Of a DNA stretch of 64,000 nt, positions 34,881-44,246 are shown in pieces. How positions within the stretch are numbered: the first letter of the stretch is position 1; every line of letters begins with the position of its first letter. Origin of the DNA: Ascidiimonas aurantiaca. GTDB lineage: Bacteria; Bacteroidota; Bacteroidia; Flavobacteriales; Flavobacteriaceae. The translations under genes and the position numbers were made by a program. The DNA lies in the NCBI RefSeq assembly GCF_037646345.1, contig NZ_JBBEWR010000010.1, forward strand, positions 124,001 through 188,000, written 5' to 3'. Below the pieces are notes generated by a model that saw only the letters and a list, made by a program, of their open reading frames with translations, searched no databases and had not been told where the DNA came from.

Positions 34881-35108
34881 ATGAAAAAAAAGAATTTCAG
34901 AAAACTCGCATTGTTAAAGTCGTCTGTAGCTAAGCTTAACAAACAAAACTCGGTTAAGGGAGGGAACTCAAGAACCTGTACCACACTGGATGTTCCCTGT
35001 GAACCTACCGATCCTACAGCCGATATATCTGTGTGTTTTTGTGTCACTCAAATAGGATGTAAAACTGTAACCTGCCCGGTATCTGAGGTACCCACATGTA
35101 TCTGTTGA
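34881..35108 (+). CDS. Precursor peptide 12
   Basis: 75 residues: leader ends SVKGG at 28, core 47 residues with eight Cys. ISVCFC-V-T and the end CPVSEVPTCIC match precursor 1, which suggests duplication or recombination between distant array members. Confidence 0.86.
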   Translation: MKKKNFRKLALLKSSVAKLNKQNSVKGGNSRTCTTLDVPCEPTDPTADISVCFCVTQIGCKTVTCPVSEVPTCIC

Positions 35109-35265
35109 TATTGATTAGTACATACGCTCAGCCCGCAGAGCTATAAATACGTAAAGGCCTGATTACTTGTTTTTCGTAAATGGAAAACATAGAAACCATC
35201 AGCAAATAAATCTGGTTTCTTTTGTTAAACCTTATTTAAAACTGTATAACCAAAAATTTATAACT

Positions 35266-35442
35266 GTGAAAAAGAAGAATATAAAAAAACTTTTACTCAA
35301 AACAACCTGTATTGTGCACTTGAATAGTTGCCATACAATAAAAGGAGGGGAAACCCCTCACTCGTTAGATACTGCCTGTAACCAATCGTACGATCGTACT
35401 TTTTGTGAATGTAACACGTACACCTTTACCGGATGCCCATAA
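35266..35442 (+). CDS. Precursor peptide 13, GTG start
   Basis: 58 residues from GTG 35266; the leader (VKKKNIKKLLLKTTCIVHL) aligns with the others only from this codon, so an upstream ATG at 35167 is rejected. Ends TIKGG at 28; core 30 residues with four Cys, including RTFCECNT. Confidence 0.8.
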   Translation: MKKKNIKKLLLKTTCIVHLNSCHTIKGGETPHSLDTACNQSYDRTFCECNTYTFTGCP

Positions 35443-35503
35443 GCATTCTGTTTACCCGTATAAAACTGAAATTACATATTAATTCAAAATATTTATCATA
35501 CAA

Positions 35504-35761
35504 ATGAAAAAAAGAAAGATCAAAAGCTTAATGCTTGTAAAAGCATCTGTTGCCAACCTCAATAGTGCAAAACATGAAGTAAAAGGAGGGAACAGTTTCG
35601 ATGTTCTCTGCAATCATACTGATTTTCTATCCGATTGCAATCCGGAAGAATGCCCTGGCAGTTATACCTGTCCTCCGCCACCTACTCAGGGGTGTACAAA
35701 TACGGGATGTAATCCGGGTACACTTGATTGTCATTCAAAATTTGTTTTATGTGAGCCATAA
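35504..35761 (+). CDS. Precursor peptide 14
   Basis: 85 residues: leader one residue longer than the rest (VKGG at 29), core 56 residues with eight Cys spaced through it and a PPPP stretch. Closest relative is precursor 15: both begin the core NSFD and carry a conserved T-D-F segment after the first Cys. Confidence 0.83.
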   Translation: MKKRKIKSLMLVKASVANLNSAKHEVKGGNSFDVLCNHTDFLSDCNPEECPGSYTCPPPPTQGCTNTGCNPGTLDCHSKFVLCEP

Positions 35762-35883
35762 AAACTAAAAATGGCATCGGTGGTTTAAGATCATTATGCT
35801 CCTTACCTGAATATATTTACCCTGCAGGTATCTGTACAAAATAAGGAGGTCATTTATTTTATATTAACTTAAAACTCTATATT

Positions 35884-36156
35884 ATGAAAAAAAGAAAGAT
35901 TAAAAACCTGTCACTGGTAAAGTCATCTGTAGCGAGCCTCAACGGAGAAAAGCATCAGCTAAAAGGAGGAAATAGTTTCGACCTTCCATGCGGATTTACT
36001 GATTTTCCTGAGCAATGTGATCCCGATTTCACCCGAAATCGTACTCAATGCCATAATTGTACAATCGTGCCTACCAATCGGGGGTGTAATACGAATGACA
36101 CCTGTTTCACGTTTCCACCGGTATGTAACTCGATAGATGTTCCTTGTATTGGTTAA
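35884..36156 (+). CDS. Precursor peptide 15
   Basis: 90 residues, the longest in the array: leader ends QLKGG at 29, core 61 residues with eight Cys. The tandem pair 14/15 is a recent duplication whose cores have already diverged. Last gene of the array; a bidirectional terminator follows. Confidence 0.83.
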   Translation: MKKRKIKNLSLVKSSVASLNGEKHQLKGGNSFDLPCGFTDFPEQCDPDFTRNRTQCHNCTIVPTNRGCNTNDTCFTFPPVCNSIDVPCIG

Positions 36157-36176
36157 GAATACAATTAGAATGTATA

Positions 36177-36203
36177 AAAAAAGCTGCTTTGAGCAGCTTT
36201 TTT
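36177..36203 (+). terminator. Bidirectional terminator
   Basis: AAAAAAGCTGCT (36177-36188) pairs with AGCAGCTTTTTT (36192-36203) across a 3-base loop. Separates the precursor array from the convergent ccsBA gene. Confidence 0.88.
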
Positions 36204-36220
36204 AAATTATTGCGTTTTAT

Positions 36221-39200
36221 CTATCTGGTCGCATTCTTGCGAACATAAAGTTTTTTGTAGCGCCAATAGCTCAGGGCTCCCAAAAGAATTACAAATGCTA
36301 CACTGTACCATACAAAGGACGGCGTAATTACTTTATCACCACTGGCATAACTATGAAGTCCTACCAGGTAGAAGTTTACCCCAAAATAAGTCATCATAAT
36401 ACTTGCAAAAGCAACCACACTCATAAAATTAAAGGTCCATTGGCTGCGAAGTCCGGGTACCAGCCTCATGTGTATCACAAATGCATAAACCATGATGCTA
36501 ATAAGTGCCCAGGTTTCTTTAGGGTCCCAACCCCAGTAACGACCCCAACTTTCATTGGCCCATTGCCCACCAAGAAAATTACCAATAGTTAACATCACGA
36601 GGCCTACGGTAAGAGCCAGTTCATTAATAATGGTAAGCTCTTTTATATTGAGTTCCATTTTAGTCTTGTTTTTCTCGGTGGTGAGTAACATAAGTAATAA
36701 AACGGTTATTCCCAGCATCATTCCCAGGGCAAACGGCCCATAACTACCTACAATAACAGATACGTGTATCATGAGCCAGTAACTGTTAAGTACGGGTTGC
36801 AGGTTTGCTATGGCAGGGTCAAGCCAGTTCATATGGGCGCCAAAAAGTATAATAGCGGTAACAAATGCGGTGGCTGCTATGGTAAGATCACTTTTTCTTC
36901 CAAAAGCGAGCCCCATAGCCATAGTAGCCCATGCTACGTAAATAACACTTTCATAAGCATCACTCCAGGGGGCATGCCCGCTTATATACCACCGGAAAAT
37001 AAGCCCGGCTGTATGCGCCAAGAACAAGATAACTATTCCCACTTTGCAAACACGAATAAGCCATTTAATAGCAATTCCTTCCCTAAATATTTGTACAACA
37101 ATGGCAATAAACATTACCAACCCGAATGCTAAAAACCATATTAAGAGTTTTTCAAAAATATTGATCTCATTATACAGTATTTCGGCTTTTATTTTATTGT
37201 CTGAAGGCATTACTTCTGAACCTTTGTTTATTTGGTTTTGTTTAAATGCCTCAATCAACTGATTGGGTGAAGAATAATCTCCGGTTTCTTTGGCATTCTG
37301 TAATGCCATAAGGTAAAAGGGTATAGATTTCTCTATAAAATTCGCATACAGAGAATCTCTTACCGGATACTGCCCTCCTCTAAATTCAAGAGACGATATC
37401 CATTTATTGTTGTCATCTTCTGGCAGCGGGAATATTTTTAATATTTCTCCGGAAAGGGCCCGGTTGAGTAACCCCAGTTTAAGATCAAATTCTTTAAACG
37501 CCTTTTGAAACTGATTGGGGGTATTGGTGGCATACGCACTTTGTAAAAAGGGAGCCAGTTTATAATTACCGTTTACATCAAAGAAATCTACGGCACTCAC
37601 GTATTTTTGATCGACCGGAACACCTATGAGTTTACGAATACTATCATTATTTTTTGTGATGTAGATAAAATCTACATTATACCAGACTGCAGGATTTTGC
37701 ATCATAGACAGGAATACCTGATCAGAATCCATATCCATAAAGGTGTTTTTCTTGCTTAATTTACGCAACAACTCAGAGGTAAAGGTATGTAACGGCTTCA
37801 TTCTACCTCCATCATCCTGTATGACCAGCGATCCAAATTTATCGGCATGCTCCTTGCTCACAAGATTTCTACGAAGAGCTTCTTTTATTTCATTTTCTCC
37901 CGGTAAGGAGTGTGTCGTATGGTTTTCTTCCGTAGGCTTTGTTGGCACTTCAGTTTGTGCATTCAGGTTCAGCGCAAATAAAAATGTTATTACAGAGGTA
38001 ATGGCTGCTTTTGCTTTTTTACGTTTTACTTTTTCTAACATGTCAGCCAGTTCTTTAAATCGTGTTTTTCCATAAAACATGATAGCTAACAAGCCCAGGT
38101 ATAACAGAAAATACCCTATATAGGTAATCCAGGTTCCCCAAAAATCATGATTTACTGATAAAACGGTACCTTTTTCATCAGGAGAAAAAGAAGCTTGAAA
38201 AAAGCGAAAACCACCATGATCCAGAATATGGTTCATATAAATATCATAGTCAAAAGTACGCTCATCATTCACGGTAATTTTACTCATATAAGAGGAGTAT
38301 CCGCTTTCGGTACCCGGATATTTTTCGGCAATAAAATCATTTAAGGTAATACTAAACGGGAGCTCACGTCTTATAGAGCCGTACATAAGATAAAAATCCA
38401 TATTGCCCAGTCGTATTTGTTTGGGATCTGTAGCGGCTCCCTGCCCTCCCAATAATCGTACTTCTTTTTTTTCTCCTCCGGCTATTACCTCTACAATAAG
38501 GGCATCCAGATCATTCTCGGTTTTTTCTTCTTTGGGAATAGGAACCACTCCGTAATTTCCTTTTACCGGGAATTCTGGTATTACAAACTGCATTCCTGCC
38601 ATATTGTACAGTGAACGCAATGACAAGGGTTGTACACTGTCTTTTACTACTTCTCCCTCAAACTGGTCTGCCATACGCATAAAGTTTCCTTCAAAAGGAG
38701 ACTCTATGGTATAAATAGAATCGGTAGTTTGTATGTTAATGGCTCCCGGAGTGGGCTTATTAAGTGCAAAAAGTACATTGTGTATACTGGCCACTTCTCC
38801 ACTCTTCAGGTAGTGGTCATGACGATTTCCATCTCCGGCTTCTACCAGTTTTAGGTACAGTTCTCCTTTCTCATCGGGTACCAGTCCTTCTTTGGCTCCC
38901 TGAATAAACCCCTTATAGGATATAGAAAACGGTTCTCCGTTAAAATCTGAAACCCAGGGAAGGTTGGCACTTAATGCCTCAGGAGTCACCATAAGCTGGT
39001 CCTGAAGTACCTTTCGTCGAGGTTGGCCATCTATCTCACCATCTATAAATGCGGTGAGATAGGTTTCTTGTGAAAAAAAGGTGTTTTCGGTTGCACCTTC
39101 GCGAATGGGCATCATACCTTCATAACTAATATACCGGGTAATGAATGCACCCACTAAAATGAAAATAAAAGACAGGTGTATTAACAATACGGCCCATTTT

Positions 39201-39490
39201 TCTTTTCTGTATAAACGGTAGCGAAAGATGTTTCCGCTGAAATTAATAACAAAAAAAACCATAATGGTTTCAAACCACCAGGCATTGTATATCCATATGC
39301 GTGCCGTCTCTGTGCTGTACGCACTTTCTATAAATGTTCCTGCGGCCATAGCTGCAGCAAAAACAAGAAATAAAAAGGCCATAAGTCGGGGGGAAAAAAA
39401 TATACTCTTAAGGGTATCACTCATCGCAGAAGCTCTTAGCAGTTGAAGTTTTGATTGCAAAAATACTGTCTTTTTATCTTTTTTTGCCAC
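36221..39490 (-). CDS. ccsBA: Cytochrome c biogenesis protein, ResB-CcsA fusion
   Basis: 1089 residues. N-terminal third: ResB/CcsB part with four membrane helices and a large periplasmic domain; C-terminal third: CcsA with haem-handling motif WGRYWGWDPKETWALI and conserved His in flanking loops. Together they export haem and attach it to apocytochrome c (System II). A long periplasmic insertion with mixed charge lies between them. The fusion is usual in Bacteroidota. Confidence 0.94.
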   Translation of the reverse strand: MAKKDKKTVFLQSKLQLLRASAMSDTLKSIFFSPRLMAFLFLVFAAAMAAGTFIESAYSTETARIWIYNAWWFETIMVFFVINFSGNIFRYRLYRKEKWAVLLIHLSFIFILVGAFITRYISYEGMMPIREGATENTFFSQETYLTAFIDGEIDGQPRRKVLQDQLMVTPEALSANLPWVSDFNGEPFSISYKGFIQGAKEGLVPDEKGELYLKLVEAGDGNRHDHYLKSGEVASIHNVLFALNKPTPGAINIQTTDSIYTIESPFEGNFMRMADQFEGEVVKDSVQPLSLRSLYNMAGMQFVIPEFPVKGNYGVVPIPKEEKTENDLDALIVEVIAGGEKKEVRLLGGQGAATDPKQIRLGNMDFYLMYGSIRRELPFSITLNDFIAEKYPGTESGYSSYMSKITVNDERTFDYDIYMNHILDHGGFRFFQASFSPDEKGTVLSVNHDFWGTWITYIGYFLLYLGLLAIMFYGKTRFKELADMLEKVKRKKAKAAITSVITFLFALNLNAQTEVPTKPTEENHTTHSLPGENEIKEALRRNLVSKEHADKFGSLVIQDDGGRMKPLHTFTSELLRKLSKKNTFMDMDSDQVFLSMMQNPAVWYNVDFIYITKNNDSIRKLIGVPVDQKYVSAVDFFDVNGNYKLAPFLQSAYATNTPNQFQKAFKEFDLKLGLLNRALSGEILKIFPLPEDDNNKWISSLEFRGGQYPVRDSLYANFIEKSIPFYLMALQNAKETGDYSSPNQLIEAFKQNQINKGSEVMPSDNKIKAEILYNEINIFEKLLIWFLAFGLVMFIAIVVQIFREGIAIKWLIRVCKVGIVILFLAHTAGLIFRWYISGHAPWSDAYESVIYVAWATMAMGLAFGRKSDLTIAATAFVTAIILFGAHMNWLDPAIANLQPVLNSYWLMIHVSVIVGSYGPFALGMMLGITVLLLMLLTTEKNKTKMELNIKELTIINELALTVGLVMLTIGNFLGGQWANESWGRYWGWDPKETWALISIMVYAFVIHMRLVPGLRSQWTFNFMSVVAFASIMMTYFGVNFYLVGLHSYASGDKVITPSFVWYSVAFVILLGALSYWRYKKLYVRKNATR

Positions 39491-39611
39491 AATTTGTAAT
39501 CATTCTGCAAAGTAACCATTGTTAATATTTTCATAAGCTCTTTAAAAATGGATATCTCTTTATAAACTACATACCGATTTGAGTATCTACTTTATTGTTT
39601 ATTTTAGCGGC

Positions 39612-40379
39612 ATGATACGCTTAGTTATACTGGGGAGCGGAAATGTTGCCTGGCATTTAATAAAAGCCTGTAAAGAGGCTCAGGGTATTGAAGTAATACA
39701 ACTTTGGCACCGTGGAGAATTACCCGCAGATTTTGATACCTTGCAGGTAGAAACTACCTCTTCACTCTCTCTGCTGGCAGAAGCAGACCTCTACTTTATA
39801 GCGGTAAATGATGCCGCCATAACCAATTTATCCAAAAGCATGCCTAAAGTTAAGGGAGTAGTTGCACATACCTCAGGTAATACCCCCATGCAGGCACTTA
39901 GCAGTAAAAACAGAAGAGGGGTTTTTTATCCTCTGCAAACCTTCAGCAAAAGTGCTGCTTTACATTTTAAAGAAGTGCCGGTGTGTCTTGAAGCTGAAGA
40001 CACTGAAGGGATTCATCTTCTTGTAAAAACTGCACAAAAACTCACCAATCACTATGAAATAATAGATTCAGATCAGCGTAAGACCTTGCATTTGGCCGCT
40101 GTGATCGTTAACAATCTGGTAAATCACCTATATCATCAGGCGCATGAACTATGCAGGGATAAAGAAATCCCTTTTAGCCTTTTGCAACCTCTCATTCTGG
40201 AAACAGCCCGAAAAATTAACACAAAGTCTCCTTATGATGCACAAACCGGCCCGGCCCGCAGAGGCGATCATACTACACTTTATTCACAAATTGACACTTT
40301 AACTGAAAACTCTGTAAAAGAATTGTATATAGCCATTACACAATCTATCTTAAAAACGTATGGAAGAGAAAAATTATAA
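39612..40379 (+). CDS. Rossmann-like DUF2520 protein
   Basis: 255 residues from ATG 39612; a frame start at 39579 adds 11 residues before the NAD-binding strand (MIRLVILGSGNVAWHL) and is unlikely. Rossmann domain about 1-120, then an all-helical DUF2520 domain with HLAAVIVNNLVNHLYHQA and the conserved GPARRGD motif. Probably an NADP-dependent oxidoreductase related to ketopantoate reductase; substrate unknown. It overlaps the phosphatase gene by 20 bases. Confidence 0.88.
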   Translation: MIRLVILGSGNVAWHLIKACKEAQGIEVIQLWHRGELPADFDTLQVETTSSLSLLAEADLYFIAVNDAAITNLSKSMPKVKGVVAHTSGNTPMQALSSKNRRGVFYPLQTFSKSAALHFKEVPVCLEAEDTEGIHLLVKTAQKLTNHYEIIDSDQRKTLHLAAVIVNNLVNHLYHQAHELCRDKEIPFSLLQPLILETARKINTKSPYDAQTGPARRGDHTTLYSQIDTLTENSVKELYIAITQSILKTYGREKL

Positions 40380-40890
40380 AGAATACCTGGAACATATTAC
40401 CACATTTGTTTTTGATGTTGACGGCGTACTCACCGATGGAACTATTATAGTTACTTCAACCGGTGAAATGCTAAGGAATATGAACATAAAAGACGGCTAT
40501 GCACTCAAAACTGCGGTAGATCTCGGGTATAATGTTTGTATAATTTCAGGAGGAAGTAATGAAGGGGTTCGCTCCCGGCTTAAAGGACTTGGGGTTACAG
40601 ATATTTACCTGGGCATTCAGGACAAGACAGAGAAACTTGATGAATACATGGATATTTATAACATCGCTCCCGAAAATGTGTTATACATGGGTGATGATAT
40701 TCCAGATCTTTTTTCTATGCAAATGGTAGGACTCCCCTGTTGCCCTCAGGATGCAGCACCGGAAATAAAGCATATCTGTAAGTATGTTTCCCATAAAAAT
40801 GGTGGAAAAGGATGTGTACGGGATGTTATTGAACAAGTGCTAAAAGTACAGGGAAAGTGGAATAATAAGGCGGATGCCAAATACGATTAA
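40360..40890 (+). CDS. KdsC-like HAD phosphatase
   Basis: 176 residues. HAD motif I FDVDGVLTDG, motif II ISGG, Lys in QDKTEKL, motif III GDDIPDL. No cap domain, as in KDO-8-phosphate phosphatase (KdsC). This step would feed KDO to lipopolysaccharide, but kdsA and kdsB are not in view, so the substrate is not proven. Confidence 0.88.
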   Translation: MEEKNYKEYLEHITTFVFDVDGVLTDGTIIVTSTGEMLRNMNIKDGYALKTAVDLGYNVCIISGGSNEGVRSRLKGLGVTDIYLGIQDKTEKLDEYMDIYNIAPENVLYMGDDIPDLFSMQMVGLPCCPQDAAPEIKHICKYVSHKNGGKGCVRDVIEQVLKVQGKWNNKADAKYD

Positions 40891-40900
40891 AACACAATGT

Positions 40901-41824
40901 ATGCTTAATTACCTGAAACTTGTTCGTTTTCCCAACTTGTGTATGATAGCGCTCACGCAATGGGTAATAAAGCTTATGCTGATAAATGTTTTTTTTAAAC
41001 ATACCACTCTCAGCTTTTTAGATTTTACTTTGCTTGTATTGGCTACGGTTTGTATTGCGGCTGCAGGATATATTATTAATGACATTCACGATGTGGCTAT
41101 AGACCAGATAAACAAACCAGATAAACAGCTTATCGGCAAAAAAATAAAGTTAACCCATGCCTATAATACGTTCTTTTTACTAAATATAATAGGGGTGGCT
41201 TTGGGCTTTTATATCGCTTTTGAGATAGAGAGATCAGGGTTTGCGGTTATTTTTGTACTGGTTTCCGGATTGTTGTATTTATACGCCACCATGTTAAAAC
41301 CTATACCGCTTATAGGAAACCTTACCGTTTGTATATCGGTTGCTATTAGTATATTACTGCCGTTTTTTTTCGATGTGGTTCCTGTTCAGGACATTTCCAA
41401 CCGATGGATGACCGTATATGTACTGGAAATTTCCCTTTGTTATGCCGGATTTGCCTTTTTTATTAGCTTCATACGTGAGCTGGTAAAATCAATTGAAGAT
41501 ATTGATGGCGATTACAACAACGGAATTCGCTCGGTTCCCATGCTCATTGGAAAAAAACGAACTTCAAGAGTAACAGCTTTAATGGCTTTGAGTATGGTAT
41601 TAATTCTGTTTTATATCATTTATCAATACCTGTATCATTACACAATACTCAATGCTTATATTTTGTTTGGAATAATGGGGCCTTTATTCTATTTTACTTT
41701 CACATCCTGGGAAGCCAAAAAGAAGAAACACTTTACAAGGCTCAGCCAGTTGCTCAAAGTAATCATGCTTGCCGGAGTTATTTCTCTGGTGGTTTTTCGT
41801 TACACCGTATTAAATGATTTATAA
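40901..41824 (+). CDS. UbiA-family prenyltransferase
   Basis: 307 residues from ATG 40901 (an ATG at 40874 overlaps the phosphatase end and adds nine residues). Eight or nine membrane segments. First Asp motif NDIHDVAIDQINKPDK (N-D-x2-D-x3-D), second Asp motif DIDGDYNNGIRS. It belongs to the group often named geranylgeranylglycerol-phosphate geranylgeranyltransferase in flavobacteria. Stop overlaps the Maf start (TAATG). Confidence 0.88.
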   Translation: MLNYLKLVRFPNLCMIALTQWVIKLMLINVFFKHTTLSFLDFTLLVLATVCIAAAGYIINDIHDVAIDQINKPDKQLIGKKIKLTHAYNTFFLLNIIGVALGFYIAFEIERSGFAVIFVLVSGLLYLYATMLKPIPLIGNLTVCISVAISILLPFFFDVVPVQDISNRWMTVYVLEISLCYAGFAFFISFIRELVKSIEDIDGDYNNGIRSVPMLIGKKRTSRVTALMALSMVLILFYIIYQYLYHYTILNAYILFGIMGPLFYFTFTSWEAKKKKHFTRLSQLLKVIMLAGVISLVVFRYTVLNDL

Positions 41825-42420
41825 TGCTGAGGGAACTCCTTAAAGGACATCATATCATTCTGGCATCAGGTTCGCCCAGAAGACAACAATTTTTAAAGGA
41901 TCTGGGGCTTGATTTTGAAATACGTCTAAAACCGGTAGATGAAGTATATCCCCAAAGGCTTAAAGGTTTTGAAATAAGTGATTACCTGGCACAGTTAAAA
42001 GCCCTCCCTTTTAAAAGTGAGTTGAAAGAAAAAGAGATACTCATTACCTCAGACACTATTGTATGGCACCGTAACAAAGCGCTTGGCAAACCCAGAAGTG
42101 AAGAAGAGGCTATAAACATGATACGCTCTCTTTCAGGAGATGTACACGAGGTAATTACCTCTCTATGTATTACTACGACAACTGTACAAAAAACTATACA
42201 CGCTACCACCAAAGTACATTTTAAAGAACTTACAGATAAAGAAATCATATACTATGTCACTCAGTTCAAACCTTTTGATAAAGCCGGGGCCTATGGCATA
42301 CAGGAATGGATCGGTTTTATAGGTATTGACCGTATTGAGGGCAGTTATTTTAATGTCGTGGGGCTACCGGTACACCTGCTATATGAACAACTGTTGAAAA
42401 TAAAAGAATATGGCTCCTGA
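41824..42420 (+). CDS. maf: Maf family nucleoside triphosphate pyrophosphatase
   Basis: 198 residues. Starts with the phosphate-binding ILASGSPRRQQFLKDLG, then SDTIVWHRNKALGKPRSEEEA and the late DKAGAYGIQEW, all family hallmarks. Maf proteins hydrolyse modified or canonical NTPs (dTTP/UTP) and can slow septation. Confidence 0.93.
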   Translation: MLRELLKGHHIILASGSPRRQQFLKDLGLDFEIRLKPVDEVYPQRLKGFEISDYLAQLKALPFKSELKEKEILITSDTIVWHRNKALGKPRSEEEAINMIRSLSGDVHEVITSLCITTTTVQKTIHATTKVHFKELTDKEIIYYVTQFKPFDKAGAYGIQEWIGFIGIDRIEGSYFNVVGLPVHLLYEQLLKIKEYGS

Positions 42421-42570
42421 GGAATGTTATACATCTTGTTATTTCTGATACATACCCCTGTCGGAAACATCCCTTTTTTATATCTTTTTTTACCCAAAAC
42501 ACCTTTACTTTTTTTCATTAGGAAGCCTGCTCACTTTTAGGTATTTTTGAATAATCAAAGGTGTTTATCC

Positions 42571-43512
42571 ATGAAGTTTTTTAAGATCCCCACCATACTC
42601 TTAATATGGTTTATAATCCTCAACCTCGGTTGTAAAGAAAAAATTACTACCGAACCGGAGAACGAAGTAGTTAAAGAAATAGTTGAAAAGGAGAAACCCG
42701 TTATGCGTACTCTCCATAAGCAGTTTAAAGACTATTGGTATGCCGGTAAAGCCGAGATTACCTCTTTTAAACTGCAACAGGCCCGGTACGGAGAACTTAG
42801 AGAGGGGCATGCCGTTTTGATATACGTAACCGAAGACTTTTTACCCGAAAAACAGGTAAAAGCAGATCGCCCTAAAAAAGATAATCTCAAAATATTAAAA
42901 TTGAACAGTACTAAAAATTTCCTCACGGGTATATATCCGTATTCTATAATGACCAGTACTTTTCATCCTGTATTCACAAAAGAACATGCTGTTAAGGTAT
43001 CTAATTCGGTTCAGGAATGGTGCGGACAGGTATATATGCAGCTTAATAATCGGGACGGGTATGAAATCAATGCACATTCATATTTTGAAGGAGAAGCAGA
43101 CCAGTTTTTGAAACTGGAAAAAGAACATCTTGAAAATGAGTTATGGACCCAAATTCGAATAGCACCTGACGAGCTTCCCAAAGGAAATATTAAACTAATA
43201 CCCTCTATGGAGTTTTTAAGGTTACAACATAAAGAAATAAAAGCCTATGAAGCCGTTACCTCACTGGAAAATAAAGGTGAACTTTCTCATTATATCATCA
43301 CTTATCCAGAACTTAAGAGAACAGTAACCATAATGTTTCAGACAGATTTTCCCCATGGTATAGAAGGATGGACCGACATCTATACAAGCGGGTACGGTTC
43401 AGGTGCAAAGACGCTTACCTCTACGGCAATAAAGTTAAAAACTTTAAAAACCGATTATTGGACCAAAAATAAGAATACAGATGCTTACCTTCGAAACAAT
43501 TTAGGATTATAA
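42571..43512 (+). CDS. Hypothetical lipoprotein
   Basis: 313 residues from ATG 42571, which opens a lipoprotein signal (MKFFKIPTILLIWFIILNLGC). The rest is a mixed alpha/beta domain without recognised motifs (KDYWYAGKAEITSF, YPYSIMTSTFHPV, HSYFEGEADQFL). Homologues commonly sit near maf in flavobacteria, which has led some databases to label them Maf. Function unknown. Four bases before the MscS gene. Confidence 0.82.
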   Translation: MKFFKIPTILLIWFIILNLGCKEKITTEPENEVVKEIVEKEKPVMRTLHKQFKDYWYAGKAEITSFKLQQARYGELREGHAVLIYVTEDFLPEKQVKADRPKKDNLKILKLNSTKNFLTGIYPYSIMTSTFHPVFTKEHAVKVSNSVQEWCGQVYMQLNNRDGYEINAHSYFEGEADQFLKLEKEHLENELWTQIRIAPDELPKGNIKLIPSMEFLRLQHKEIKAYEAVTSLENKGELSHYIITYPELKRTVTIMFQTDFPHGIEGWTDIYTSGYGSGAKTLTSTAIKLKTLKTDYWTKNKNTDAYLRNNLGL

Positions 43513-43515
43513 GCT

Positions 43516-44085
43516 ATGAAAGAGTTTTTTAGTGTTAATGAGTTTTTCAGTGGAAACTCTGTAGAGATTGTAAAAAGCATTATTACACTGGTAGTACTTA
43601 TTTTGTTCCAAATGCTCTCTTCTAAAGCTATAAGAAAAGTTGGAAAAATAGGTGATTTTAACGAGGTGCGTACCCGGCTTATTATCAAGTATGTAAATAT
43701 TAGTATTTTTTTCATTGCTATTGGGGCCGGAAGCTTCATCTGGAGTGTAAATTTCAAGGATCTGGGACTTTTGTTATCATCTGTCTTTGCTGTATTGGGA
43801 GTGGCGCTTTTTGCCCAATGGTCTATTCTAAGCAATGTAACCTCCGGCATTATACTGTTTTTTTCCTTCCCGTTTAAAATTGGCGATCGTATTCGTATTC
43901 AGGATAAAGATTTTCCATTGGAATCCCAGATCGTAGATATTAAAGCTTTTTATGTATTCTTACGCACAGACGAAGGGGAACTCATGACGTACCCCAATAA
44001 CCTGCTTCTCCAAAAAGGAGTTGTGATTATTGACAAGCAGCCATCTGAAGATGACTCATATACACCGGATGATTTTACCGATTAG
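43516..44085 (+). CDS. Small MscS-type mechanosensitive channel
   Basis: 189 residues: two N-terminal helices, the pore helix region LLLSSVFAVLGVALFAQWSILSN, then a beta domain (FPFKIGDRIRI, YPNNLLLQKGVVI). It lacks the long C-terminal cage of classical MscS. Likely a small osmotic safety channel in the inner membrane. End of the operon that starts at 39612. Confidence 0.88.
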   Translation: MKEFFSVNEFFSGNSVEIVKSIITLVVLILFQMLSSKAIRKVGKIGDFNEVRTRLIIKYVNISIFFIAIGAGSFIWSVNFKDLGLLLSSVFAVLGVALFAQWSILSNVTSGIILFFSFPFKIGDRIRIQDKDFPLESQIVDIKAFYVFLRTDEGELMTYPNNLLLQKGVVIIDKQPSEDDSYTPDDFTD

Positions 44086-44246
44086 ATAACATGTTTAGAT
44101 GTTCTTTATAGCATACTATAACCCTTGCGCAAAGCAATTTACACGTTATTTCAGCTTACAAAAAGCTTGTTAAAGAAGTTTTAAAAACCACTTACCGGCA
44201 GCTAATCTTAGTATATTTGGAAGATATCTCAACTAAAACGACCTTC

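Noticed and set aside
31134..36156. CRISPR-like or simple tandem repeat array
   Set aside because: The repeated unit is a coding leader with codon-level variation and unequal spacing; there are no short identical repeats with spacers.
44217..44246. Longer start of the PIG-L protein
   Set aside because: It would place ten polar residues before a normal signal peptide; ATG 44247 is better.
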